DNA of 40,782 nucleotides from Treponema sp. (lineage in GTDB: Bacteria; Spirochaetota; Spirochaetia; Treponematales; Breznakiellaceae): the NCBI GenBank assembly GCA_009784935.1, contig WQXI01000018.1, positions 1-40,782 of the forward strand. The letters run 5' to 3'. Positions 16,279 through 23,418 of the stretch are shown piece by piece. A program made the translations under genes and the position numbers. The stretch's first letter is position 1; each line of letters opens with the position of its first letter. Below the pieces are notes generated by a model, which did no database searches, was not told the DNA's origin, and worked only from the letters and a program-made list of their open reading frames with translations.

Positions 16279-18579
16279 TTAAGGGTGTTTTCTCTCTATT
16301 GTCAGAATGTTTCTGCCGTCTTTTTGTTCATATTCGATAGAATCCATCAAGTTTTTGACCATATGTATGCCTAAACCGCCGATTTCACGCTCTAAAAGGT
16401 CTTTATCAAGGTCAGGCTCTTCCTGTTCCAGCGGATTATAGCTTTTTCCGGTGTCTTCGAACCTGATTATTACTTTTTTATTGGTAATTACAGTAAAAAT
16501 CGAGACTTTTTTGTATGTTTCGTCATCATTATATGCATAACTGGCTATATTTATAAATATTTCTTCTGCCGCAATGTTAATTTCATTAATAAACTGCTGT
16601 GAATAATCATATTTTGATAAATCTGCGTTTAAAAACTCAAATATAATATCAATATTTTCTAAAACTGCATCAACAATTAATTCTTTTTCTTTATTATCGT
16701 TTACTGCAAGAACAAGCATTGTAATATCATCAGCCTGCTCTGCTCCTTCTTCGAATTTATTAACTTCTTCAAAAATCCTATTAATTATATTCTTAGAAAA
16801 AGTTGAACTGCAGTCGTTAAGGCTTTGTATAAGGCGTTCTTCGCCGTATAACTCATTATTTACATTTAACGCTTCTGTTATTCCGTCTGTATATAAAAAT
16901 AAAACATCTCCTTTATCAAGCGTTATTTCTTCCTGAAAATATTCGGCTTCATTAATAAATCCCAGTACAATACAAGGATTTGTTTTGATAAACTCATAAG
17001 TGCCGCTTTTAATTCCGTCTTTTTTTCTAATAACCGGCGGGTTGTGCCCTGCATTAACAAATGTAAATTTTCCTGTCGGGATATTATAATAACCCATAAA
17101 TGCTGTAACAAACATTCCTAGTTCGTTATTGTCGCATAGTTTTTGGTTTACATATTCAAAAACTTCTTTTGGTTCTCTTTTAAAACTGGAATTTTTTATT
17201 AGAATTTTTGTAATAACCATAAAAAGAGCCGCTGGCACTCCCTTACCGGAAACATCTGCGATTACAACAGCCAGATTATCATTGTCAATCATAAAGAAAT
17301 CATAAAAATCTCCGCCCACATTTCTTGCCGGAATCATCGAAGCATAAAGGTCAAACTCATTCCTGTCAGGGAAGGCGGGAAAAGTCCTCGGAAGCATGCT
17401 GATTTGAATATCATGAGCTACGGATAATTCTGTGCTTATCCTCTTTTTTTCTTCGCGTTCTCTTACGTTTTCGTCAATTGAGTTTTTTAATTCGCTTGTC
17501 ATATTATTAAATGTTTTTGCAAGCTGTCCAAGTTCGTCATTGGAATATATTATTATTTTTTCATCGAGGTTTCCAAGCGCAATGTTTGCTACATCAGAAG
17601 TAAATTTTTTGATAGGTTTGTTTATAAAAGCGGATATCAGCAGAAATGCCGCATAGAGCATAAAAATTGTCGAAAATAAAATAATAAACGAATAACGTCC
17701 GTTGCGTCTTTCGACTTCTTCAAAAATTTCGTTTTCCGGAATTAATATGCTCAAAAACCAATTATTATCCAGAGATTTATTAAAGCCTAAATAATCGATT
17801 CCGTTTAAATTAAAATGCGATGAATCAATTTTCCATGGTAGATTAAGTACAGAGTCACCGGCATTAACGCCTTTGTATGTACTGGAAATTACATAATCGT
17901 TTTCTGGAACGCATAATAAAATAAAACTGTTTACGGTTGGTTTTATATCGTTTAATTGACTGATAATTTCGCTTATTTCCCAGTCAACAGTAGAAATCGC
18001 AGTTAGTTCATCGTTTTCGTTAAATAAAGAAGCTCCTGCTGTTGTCATAAGAGTGTATGATCCGGAATCGTCTGTATACGGTTTTGTCCAAATAACACTG
18101 TATGATTTCTTCGCGCTTTCGGTTATTTCTCTGTACCATGGCATAGAGTGATAATCGTATTCATCGATAAAAAATGAATCATCCAGCCGCACCACTCCCT
18201 GTTCAGAATCAAAATAAGCATAAAAACCGGCTCTTAATTTATTATTCCTGTACATATAAGGTTCATACCAAAACCCGCCTCCAATGGCAGAAGGTATTCT
18301 TTTTAGGTATTCGACTGCGAGCATTTCGCTCAACTGATCTCTTTGGGTTTCGTTATAAACCTTGCTTGCAAATATATAAAATACAGCCGCTTGTTCGATT
18401 TCGGAAATAACTTTGTTTATTTTTTCTGCTTCGTATTCTACGGTTTTTCTTATGCCTTGCAGACGCAGGTCTTTTAAGTCTCTTGTTGTTGTTATAGAAT
18501 AAATTATAAAAGCAGCGCAGACAAGAGAAAGAAAAGCAAGAACTATTGCAAGTATTTTTATTCTAAGAGAAATTATCAT
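16279..18579 (-). CDS. membrane sensor SpoIIE/RsbU-type serine phosphatase with fused RsbW-like kinase domain
   Basis: The 766-residue protein has TM1 (about 8-30), a Cache-like extracytoplasmic sensor (35-290), TM2 (297-319), a HAMP domain (320-371) and a PP2C/SpoIIE phosphatase (385-628) with metal-binding aspartates in GGDFYD (Asp424), ADVSGKG (Asp442), YTDGITEA (Asp565) and QADDIT (Asp617/618). A C-terminal GHKL ATPase domain (about 640-763) carries the N-box EEIFINIAS (Glu673, Asn677), DTGKSYNP and GGLGIHMVKN. The last domain resembles anti-sigma kinases such as RsbW/SpoIIAB. One polypeptide thus holds both the phosphatase and the kinase of a partner-switching circuit. The stop of the upstream STAS gene overlaps its ATG by one base, so the pair is coupled. 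No sigma factor gene is nearby. Confidence 0.9.
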   Translation of the reverse strand: MIISLRIKILAIVLAFLSLVCAAFIIYSITTTRDLKDLRLQGIRKTVEYEAEKINKVISEIEQAAVFYIFASKVYNETQRDQLSEMLAVEYLKRIPSAIGGGFWYEPYMYRNNKLRAGFYAYFDSEQGVVRLDDSFFIDEYDYHSMPWYREITESAKKSYSVIWTKPYTDDSGSYTLMTTAGASLFNENDELTAISTVDWEISEIISQLNDIKPTVNSFILLCVPENDYVISSTYKGVNAGDSVLNLPWKIDSSHFNLNGIDYLGFNKSLDNNWFLSILIPENEIFEEVERRNGRYSFIILFSTIFMLYAAFLLISAFINKPIKKFTSDVANIALGNLDEKIIIYSNDELGQLAKTFNNMTSELKNSIDENVREREEKKRISTELSVAHDIQISMLPRTFPAFPDRNEFDLYASMIPARNVGGDFYDFFMIDNDNLAVVIADVSGKGVPAALFMVITKILIKNSSFKREPKEVFEYVNQKLCDNNELGMFVTAFMGYYNIPTGKFTFVNAGHNPPVIRKKDGIKSGTYEFIKTNPCIVLGFINEAEYFQEEITLDKGDVLFLYTDGITEALNVNNELYGEERLIQSLNDCSSTFSKNIINRIFEEVNKFEEGAEQADDITMLVLAVNDNKEKELIVDAVLENIDIIFEFLNADLSKYDYSQQFINEINIAAEEIFINIASYAYNDDETYKKVSIFTVITNKKVIIRFEDTGKSYNPLEQEEPDLDKDLLEREIGGLGIHMVKNLMDSIEYEQKDGRNILTIERKHP

Positions 18580-18896
18580 TAAAGAACTAACATTTCGCTA
18601 AGAGCAGCCATTCCAAGAACATTTTTAACTATTTCCGAAGGGCTTGCTATTCTAAATGAGCCTTTGTCCGCGGCAGCTTGTTTAAATGTTTTTAAAATTA
18701 CTCTTATTCCAATGGAGCTTAAGAATTCTATTTGAGCCATGTTTAATACTATGTTTTTTTGTCCGTCTTTAAGAGCCTTATCAAGGCGAAATTGAAGTAT
18801 TTCTGAGGTGTTAGCATCTATCCTGCCTTTTGCAGTGACTCTTAAAATGTTGTCTTCAAGTTTTTCTGTAATTTCAAGGCTGTCATTTTTCATCAC
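18579..18896 (-). CDS. STAS-domain anti-sigma factor antagonist
   Basis: The 105-residue single-domain protein matches SpoIIAA/RsbV. The strand-helix pattern VTAKGRIDANTS leads to the switch loop FLSSIGIRVI, where Ser60 aligns with the phosphorylated serine of RsbV/SpoIIAA. Its phosphorylation state is presumably set by the kinase and phosphatase domains of the coupled gene downstream. AAGGAG precedes the ATG. The final target may be a sigma factor, a cyclase or another output protein. Confidence 0.9.
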   Translation of the reverse strand: MMKNDSLEITEKLEDNILRVTAKGRIDANTSEILQFRLDKALKDGQKNIVLNMAQIEFLSSIGIRVILKTFKQAAADKGSFRIASPSEIVKNVLGMAALSEMLVL

Positions 18897-18953
18897 AAAC
18901 TCCTTGCAAAGCTCTATTCATGTTCAGAAATTAATTCCGCGTTCGGACAATTT

Positions 18954-19027
18954 CGCGTTCGGCAGGACTCGAACCTGCTACCACCAGATTCGAAGTCTGG
19001 TACTCTATCCAGGTGAGCTACGAACGC
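18954..19027 (-). tRNA. tRNA-Arg (anticodon UCG)
   Basis: The minus strand folds as a complete cloverleaf. The acceptor GCGTTCG/CGAACGC is seven perfect pairs with discriminator G. The anticodon stem CCAGA/TCTGG encloses CTTCGAA (anticodon TCG), and the T stem is GCAGG/CCTGC with loop TTCGAGT. CCA is not encoded. It reads CGN arginine codons. A 9-bp copy of its 3' end (CGCGTTCGG on the plus strand) recurs at 18938-18946. Confidence 0.96.
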
Positions 19028-19031
19028 CGTA

Positions 19032-19054
19032 CTATAGGTGGATGACGGGCTTCG
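19032..19054. repeat. truncated copy of the tRNA-His 3' end (direct repeat, left copy)
   Basis: These 23 bp are identical to 19237-19259, offset 205 bp. The matching part of the intact tRNA-His covers its last 18 bases plus 5 bp of 3' flank. The remainder of the tRNA is missing here. This is either an att-like duplication left by integration at the tRNA 3' end or the remnant of a tandem tRNA-His after deletion. Confidence 0.8.
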
Positions 19055-19212
19055 TCTTACAATCGGCAACCTCGTGTTGCCTCATTTCAGACCGTCTTTT
19101 TTGCTAAACCAGCGTCGTGCCGGTTTACTCTTCGGAGCCTCCCAGCTCCTTCGAGCCGCAAAAAAGTTTCGAAGCCCGCAATTACTACAATTAATCATTT
19201 ATTAGTAATTGC
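19046..19212. other. multi-stem structured element between tRNA-His and tRNA-Arg
   Basis: A perfect 9-bp stem (19046-19054 with 19170-19178) encloses a hairpin (19065-19070 with 19076-19081, 5-base loop) and a second perfect 9-bp stem (19096-19104 with 19158-19166). That stem in turn encloses two hairpins: 19105-19110 with 19122-19127, and 19128-19138 with 19145-19155. The latter has a symmetric TTC/TTC internal loop. A further 10-bp stem pairs 19178-19187 with 19203-19212. There is no reading frame of note. It could be a small RNA, a MITE-like repeat or the remnant of an integrated element. I do not recognise a known RNA family. Confidence 0.6.
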
Positions 19213-19230
19213 AAAACTATTGCCTGTCAA
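19202..19230 (-). promoter_or_regulatory. possible promoter for the structured element and tRNA-Arg
   Basis: On the minus strand a perfect TTGACA (19230-19225) lies 12 bp after the tRNA-His 3' end. After 17 bp comes TACTAA (19207-19202), a weak -10 match. It would transcribe the structured element and tRNA-Arg independently of tRNA-His. The weak -10 makes this tentative. Confidence 0.3.
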
Positions 19231-19236
19231 ATACCC

Positions 19237-19259
19237 CTATAGGTGGATGACGGGCTTCG
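19237..19259. repeat. direct repeat, right copy, at the 3' end of intact tRNA-His
   Basis: This is the intact-tRNA copy of the 23-bp repeat described at 19032-19054. It spans the tRNA-His 3' acceptor strand and T arm plus 5 bp of downstream flank. Duplication of a tRNA 3' end is the usual footprint of tRNA-targeting integrases. Confidence 0.8.
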
Positions 19260-19314
19260 AACCCGCGACAACAAGAACCACAATCTTGCACTCTACCCCT
19301 GAGCTACATCCACC
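19242..19314 (-). tRNA. tRNA-His (anticodon GUG)
   Basis: The minus strand gives a full cloverleaf with the histidine-specific extra G-1 opposite C73, acceptor GTGGATG/CATCCAC, anticodon stem CAAGA/TCTTG with loop TTGTGGT (anticodon GTG) and a standard T arm with TTCGAAG. CCA is not encoded. It lies 48 bp downstream of the SPOR gene and 214 bp upstream of tRNA-Arg. The 3' end is duplicated at 19032-19054. Confidence 0.97.
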
Positions 19315-19324
19315 GTATTTTTAA

Positions 19325-19353
19325 AACATGGCGGAAAATTAGAGTAATGTCAA
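19325..19353 (-). promoter_or_regulatory. promoter of tRNA-His
   Basis: A perfect TTGACA -35 (19353-19348) and a CATGTT -10 (19330-19325) with a 17-bp spacer lie directly upstream of tRNA-His. Transcription would start a few bases before the tRNA 5' end, as is usual for tRNA genes. The -10 is only a partial match. Confidence 0.45.
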
Positions 19354-19362
19354 CAGTCTGGA

Positions 19363-20862
19363 CTAAGAGCCTCTGCGGACAAGTGCGTCGTATCCTATGC
19401 TTCTAAATCTCTGCCTTATTGCTTCGCTTTCACCCTGATTTAACGGACCTATCATAATTTTGTAAAGATTAGTGCCGTCATTAAGTACAACAGGACTGTA
19501 ATGAGGGTCTATTCTTCGTACAGTGTTTTCTACAGATTCTAAAGGGACAGAAGCGAGCTGAACATAGTACTGTCCGCGCGCCAGCTGAGATATAAAATTC
19601 TGGTTAACAGCAGGAGGAACAGGCTGTACAGGAGCTGTTGGTGCCGGCACCTGTGCAGGAGGCTGCGCAGTTCTTTCCGGTGTTGCTACAGCAATATCAA
19701 TCCCCGGAATAATATAGTTATAATCAATTATGTGCTCCGGAGGAGGCGGAGGTGCAGGCGGTGCCTCTGCTATTACCATTGGAGGCGGCGGAGCCTGTTC
19801 AACCGGAGGCGGGGGCGGAGCTTCAACAATCTGTTCAACAGGCGCTTCTTCTACAGGAGCCTCGACTATTTCCTCTACAACAACAGGCGGCGGAGGTTCA
19901 ACTATTTGTACCGGTTCTTCTGTTGGTTCAATAAACGGATCGATAACTTTTACAATTTCTGAAGGAGGCGATTCTTGAATAAACGGAGATACATCTTTAT
20001 TAATATCACCGCGTTCTCTTTCGGAAACATCATAAAAAAGGTTATTTAAAGGTTCTACTTCTTTAACAGGTTCTGATGGAGGAGTTTCGGCAATAAAAGG
20101 AGATACATCTTTTAGAACTTCTTCTCTGTTTCGTTCTGTGATCCAAACATCAGGCCTTTCCTGCTCATAAACCCAAACTGTCGGAGGAACAGTCGTTATA
20201 AGAACATCCGGATTTGAAGGATTTACAGTTTCATTGGGCGGGACAAAAACTTGTTCTGTTCTGTCAGGCACATCTACAACATTCATTCTGGGGTTTCCCC
20301 ATTCCGGTTCTAATGTATAACTTGGACCTGTAATAACAGGGCTGTTTTGCGCAGGCGGTTGAGCAGTTACAGGCGGATTAGCGGGAATAACATTTGTTTG
20401 CGCAGGCGCTCTGTAGGGATCACTGCCATAAACTTCTGCCATCAGCGCGTCTTCGCTTAATAAACGGTTAGAATCAACAGGAGGATTGCCTGACGAAAAA
20501 GTTTCGGCAAAACGAAGATACGCGATAGGATCTGTCGGCTGGAGCATTCTTACCCTGCTTACAGAACCTGCTCTCATGCCGATAACTTCTGCGGTTTGAC
20601 GCGAAACAATCGCTAAAAGCCCGGGGCTGTTTAATGTATTGGCTACAATTGCTTTTATGCTTCTTTCTGTTTCTATATTGTAAATTTCTACGACTGTGTT
20701 ACGCGGAAACGAATTTGTAGCGACAAAGAAACCCGTCTCCGGAAGCTCACCGGCAGGAGCTACAGCGGCGGCGCCCTCCCAAGGCGCGGCGACATCTAAC
20801 GATGATGAGCTTGTAAAAATTAATAAAAGTATTGCAATAAAAATGACGATTTTTGTTTTCAT
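19363..20862 (-). CDS. exported SPOR-domain protein with RlpA-like N-terminal domain and Pro-rich linker
   Basis: The 499-residue protein has a signal peptide (about 1-21), an N-terminal domain at 43-108 resembling the barrel of RlpA-type proteins (FFVATNSFPRNTVVEIYN), a long low-complexity linker and a C-terminal SPOR domain (429-497, QYYVQLASVPLESVENTVRR). SPOR domains bind denuded peptidoglycan at septa. The linker holds two copies of a 38-40-residue unit built around DVSPFI(A/Q)E(T/S)PPSE (about 240-275 and 278-315) and a proline-glutamate-valine tract (320-376) that could span the periplasm. The catalytic residues of RlpA are not evident, so a structural or division role is likelier. It overlaps the upstream gene by 4 bp. 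Confidence 0.82.
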   Translation of the reverse strand: MKTKIVIFIAILLLIFTSSSSLDVAAPWEGAAAVAPAGELPETGFFVATNSFPRNTVVEIYNIETERSIKAIVANTLNSPGLLAIVSRQTAEVIGMRAGSVSRVRMLQPTDPIAYLRFAETFSSGNPPVDSNRLLSEDALMAEVYGSDPYRAPAQTNVIPANPPVTAQPPAQNSPVITGPSYTLEPEWGNPRMNVVDVPDRTEQVFVPPNETVNPSNPDVLITTVPPTVWVYEQERPDVWITERNREEVLKDVSPFIAETPPSEPVKEVEPLNNLFYDVSERERGDINKDVSPFIQESPPSEIVKVIDPFIEPTEEPVQIVEPPPPVVVEEIVEAPVEEAPVEQIVEAPPPPPVEQAPPPPMVIAEAPPAPPPPPEHIIDYNYIIPGIDIAVATPERTAQPPAQVPAPTAPVQPVPPAVNQNFISQLARGQYYVQLASVPLESVENTVRRIDPHYSPVVLNDGTNLYKIMIGPLNQGESEAIRQRFRSIGYDALVRRGS

Positions 20863-21341
20863 CTTGACCCCTCAATATATGGAACAAGTCCCCTTACTAT
20901 GGATTTTGCGTCTTCTAATTCTTCTCTCATGTTCCTGAATGTTTTTCCTTCGATTTTTTTCTCATAGATTAAACCTCTTGGAATTACCTTAAAGATATAA
21001 AATGATATTTCGCCGGGAGCGGGTAAATTGCCGGTATAGTCAAGAATCGCTATCAGAACATAGTCGATTCCTCCGTCACTTACGTCTACAGCGTCAAAGG
21101 CAACAGCGCCCAATATGTCGCCGTTAGGTTTATTTTGTAACCGTAAAATCGGCGCGTTAGTTACGATATATCCTGCTTCAAAAAAAACATCTAAAAAGGC
21201 GTCTTCCCAAATCTGGGCATGTTGAACATTTTCCCTTTCACTCAAACCTGCTTCTACAACATAGAAAGAAATCAATGACGCTCCAGCCGTTATGTTTATA
21301 AAAAGACCAAAAATAATCAAAAATATAATGCCTTTTTTCAT
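20859..21341 (-). CDS. small exported protein of unknown function
   Basis: The 160-residue protein starts with MKKGIIFLIIFGLFINITAG, a clear signal peptide. The rest is soluble, with alternating strands (FDAVDVSDGGIDYVLIAIL, then EISFYIFKV) and an acidic C-terminal helix. I do not recognise a family. The 4-bp overlap with the SPOR gene and a shared promoter upstream of 21341 suggest the two act together at the cell envelope. It diverges from the NusG-like gene across an 81-bp intergenic stretch. Confidence 0.7.
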   Translation of the reverse strand: MKKGIIFLIIFGLFINITAGASLISFYVVEAGLSERENVQHAQIWEDAFLDVFFEAGYIVTNAPILRLQNKPNGDILGAVAFDAVDVSDGGIDYVLIAILDYTGNLPAPGEISFYIFKVIPRGLIYEKKIEGKTFRNMREELEDAKSIVRGLVPYIEGSR

Positions 21342-21391
21342 TTTTCCTCCGGATAAAAAAGTTCCCTATTCCTTTATCGGCACCCTTTTCC

Positions 21392-21414
21392 AAACACAAA
21401 ATAGGATTTATACT
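21392..21414 (+). promoter_or_regulatory. possible promoter of the NusG-like gene (near-leaderless transcript)
   Basis: TATACT at 21409-21414 matches five of six -10 bases, and TTTTCC is a weak -35 at 21386-21391 with 17-bp spacing. Transcription would begin around 21420, only about two bases before the ATG at 21423, and there is no ribosome-binding site. The mRNA may be leaderless. Confidence 0.35.
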
Positions 21415-21422
21415 GAAACAAA

Positions 21423-21956
21423 ATGAATTACTATGCGATACAGGTAAAAACCAGATCAGAAGAAAAATATATCAAACTTTTACGAGCACAGCACCCGGAA
21501 ATCAATTTCCCTATTCATTTTCCGCGCAGACAGCTCGAAATTAGAAGAGCCGGAAAGCTGAAACCTTCAACTCCGGCGGTTTTTCCCGGTTATATCTTTA
21601 TAGAAGCCGAAAATGACGAAGAAATTCTAACTTTTCAATGGGATTTTAGGCAAACTGACGGTTTTTTTAGATTTTTAAAGTCAAATCAGAACATTACTCC
21701 CCTCGCTGACAGGGATTTGGAGATTGTTTTACACTTTATTAATAAAGCAGGACCGATTGCAGGCAGATCCAGAGTATATTTTAATGAAAATTCTCGAATT
21801 GTTGTTGTCGACGGTCCCCTTTCGGGTCTGGAAGGAAAGATTATAAAAATCGACAAAAGAAAAGGAAGGGCAAAAATAACACTTGATCTTTATGATGATT
21901 CATTCACAATAGATCTTGCTTTCGAAGTAATTGGTTCTATGGAACAGAGGATTTAA
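21423..21956 (+). CDS. NusG-family specialised transcription antiterminator (RfaH/LoaP/UpxY type)
   Basis: The 177-residue protein has the NGN fold of NusG (MNYYAIQVKTRSEEKYIKLL at the start and VFPGYIFIEAE, a diagnostic block, at about residues 58-68) and a C-terminal KOW domain (VVVDGPLSGLEGKIIKID). Ribosomal-gene neighbours of housekeeping nusG (secE, rplK) are absent, and it heads a gene set for nucleotide-sugar synthesis, so it is a paralogue. Such paralogues bind RNA polymerase at operon-specific sites and suppress pausing or termination across long polysaccharide operons. It is followed 4 bp later by the FlaA1/CapD-type gene. Confidence 0.85.
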   Translation: MNYYAIQVKTRSEEKYIKLLRAQHPEINFPIHFPRRQLEIRRAGKLKPSTPAVFPGYIFIEAENDEEILTFQWDFRQTDGFFRFLKSNQNITPLADRDLEIVLHFINKAGPIAGRSRVYFNENSRIVVVDGPLSGLEGKIIKIDKRKGRAKITLDLYDDSFTIDLAFEVIGSMEQRI

Positions 21957-21960
21957 CAGG

Positions 21961-23418
21961 ATGGGGAAACGTTTATATATAATCGGCGCAGGATTCGCAG
22001 GCAGAACTCTCGCCAACGAAATAGTCAAAAAATCTGTTTTTGGCGAAGTCGTGGCGTTTTTAGACGATGACCCCGAAAAAATAGGTAAAAAGATCGAAGG
22101 AATACCTGTTCTTGGACCAATTAAGGATGTAACAGGGTTTATCCGCAGCAGCAGGGCTGACGAAGCTATAATCGCAATACCTTCTGCAAGCAAAGAATAT
22201 TTAAAAGAACTATATACAGTTTTAAAAGGCGCTAATTTTAACAAAATAAGAATCCTTCCCGGTATTTCCCAAATTATCGAAGGCGACGCTCATTTAATTC
22301 AAACCCGCTCCATTGATTTACAAGACCTTCTTGGCAGAAACCCAATCACTATAAAGTTAAAACAGAGCCTCGCCTATGTCCGCGGTAAAAGAGTCCTTGT
22401 AACAGGAGCAGGCGGCTCTATTGGCAGCGAATTATGCCGTCAGCTTCTCTCCGGCGGCGTTTCCCGTCTTTACCTTCTTGGGCACGGCGAAAATTCAATC
22501 TATCAAATTGACAGGGAACTCCGCCTGCTCCAAGACGAAGGCGTGGGCGAAAAAGCGGCAATTGTTCCTGTAATCGGCGACTTAAAAGATCCCTCTTATG
22601 TAGATTATATTTTGGGGCAGTTAAAAGCCGACGCTATTTTTCACACAGCGGCATATAAACATGTTCCAATGATGGAAGAAAACCCCGTAGCGGCAATCGA
22701 AAACAATGTTCTGGGCACAGAAAACCTAATAAACGCCGCAATAAAGTATAATACCAAGCGTTTTGTTCATATTTCGACAGACAAAGCGGTAGATCCGGTC
22801 TCTGTTTACGGAGTTTCTAAGTGTATCTGCGAACAAATGGTTCTTTGGGCAAGCGGAAAAACTTCTGCAAAAGAGAACACTAATTTTGTTGTTGTTCGCT
22901 TTGGCAATGTTCTGGGTTCGCGCGGTTCTATCGTACCGCTCTTTCAACAGCAGATCGAAAAAGGCGGTCCTATTACCGTAACTCACCCAGATGTACGCCG
23001 TTATTTTATGACAATAAGCGAAGCTTGCTCCCTTGTTTTAATGACAGGAGGCGTAGGCGAGAACGGCGGCCTTTATCTTTTGGATATGGGAGAACCTGTA
23101 AGAATCCGCGATCTTGCCGAACAAATGATTCGTTTTCATGGTTATGAGCCCGAAACTGAGATAAAAATCGAATATATTGGGCTTAGACCCGGGGAAAGAC
23201 TCGACGAATCCCTGCTTTCTTCTGCCGATGAGATACCTTCGCTTACAGATTACAGCAGAATTCTTAGGATAAACCGAAAAACCCCGCAGACAATCGACAT
23301 TCAGACTCTGCTCAATGAACTTAGGCCTGTCTGCTGTTATTCAGAATCCCAAAAAGAATCCTACCGTAATACGAATGTATTGCGCCGTATACTAAAGAAA
23401 CACTATAATATCCCATAA
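21961..23418 (+). CDS. FlaA1/CapD-type nucleotide-sugar dehydratase/epimerase, soluble form
   Basis: From the ATG at 21961 the protein has 485 residues. An N-terminal Rossmann-like domain (GKRLYIIGAGFAGRTLANEI) corresponds to the nucleotide-binding region that precedes the catalytic domain in CapD/WbpM/PglF. The second domain has GAGGSIGSEL, HTAAYKHVPMMEENP and STDKAVDPVSVYGVSK. The four N-terminal membrane helices of WbpM/PglF are missing, so it is likely a cytoplasmic enzyme. Expected chemistry is 4,6-dehydration of a UDP-N-acetylhexosamine. The ATG is preceded by GAGG at 21946-21949. An earlier in-frame TTG at 21931 lies inside the NusG-like gene and is less likely. Confidence 0.87.
   Translation: MGKRLYIIGAGFAGRTLANEIVKKSVFGEVVAFLDDDPEKIGKKIEGIPVLGPIKDVTGFIRSSRADEAIIAIPSASKEYLKELYTVLKGANFNKIRILPGISQIIEGDAHLIQTRSIDLQDLLGRNPITIKLKQSLAYVRGKRVLVTGAGGSIGSELCRQLLSGGVSRLYLLGHGENSIYQIDRELRLLQDEGVGEKAAIVPVIGDLKDPSYVDYILGQLKADAIFHTAAYKHVPMMEENPVAAIENNVLGTENLINAAIKYNTKRFVHISTDKAVDPVSVYGVSKCICEQMVLWASGKTSAKENTNFVVVRFGNVLGSRGSIVPLFQQQIEKGGPITVTHPDVRRYFMTISEACSLVLMTGGVGENGGLYLLDMGEPVRIRDLAEQMIRFHGYEPETEIKIEYIGLRPGERLDESLLSSADEIPSLTDYSRILRINRKTPQTIDIQTLLNELRPVCCYSESQKESYRNTNVLRRILKKHYNIP

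Noticed and set aside
19730-19978. Glycine- or arginine-rich frames on the plus strand
   Set aside because: They are the complement of the proline/glutamate/valine-rich linker of the SPOR protein, which produces such frames automatically.
21931-21960. Earlier TTG start for the FlaA1/CapD-type gene
   Set aside because: It falls within the NusG-like coding sequence and adds ten residues without family similarity; the ATG at 21961 has a GAGG upstream.
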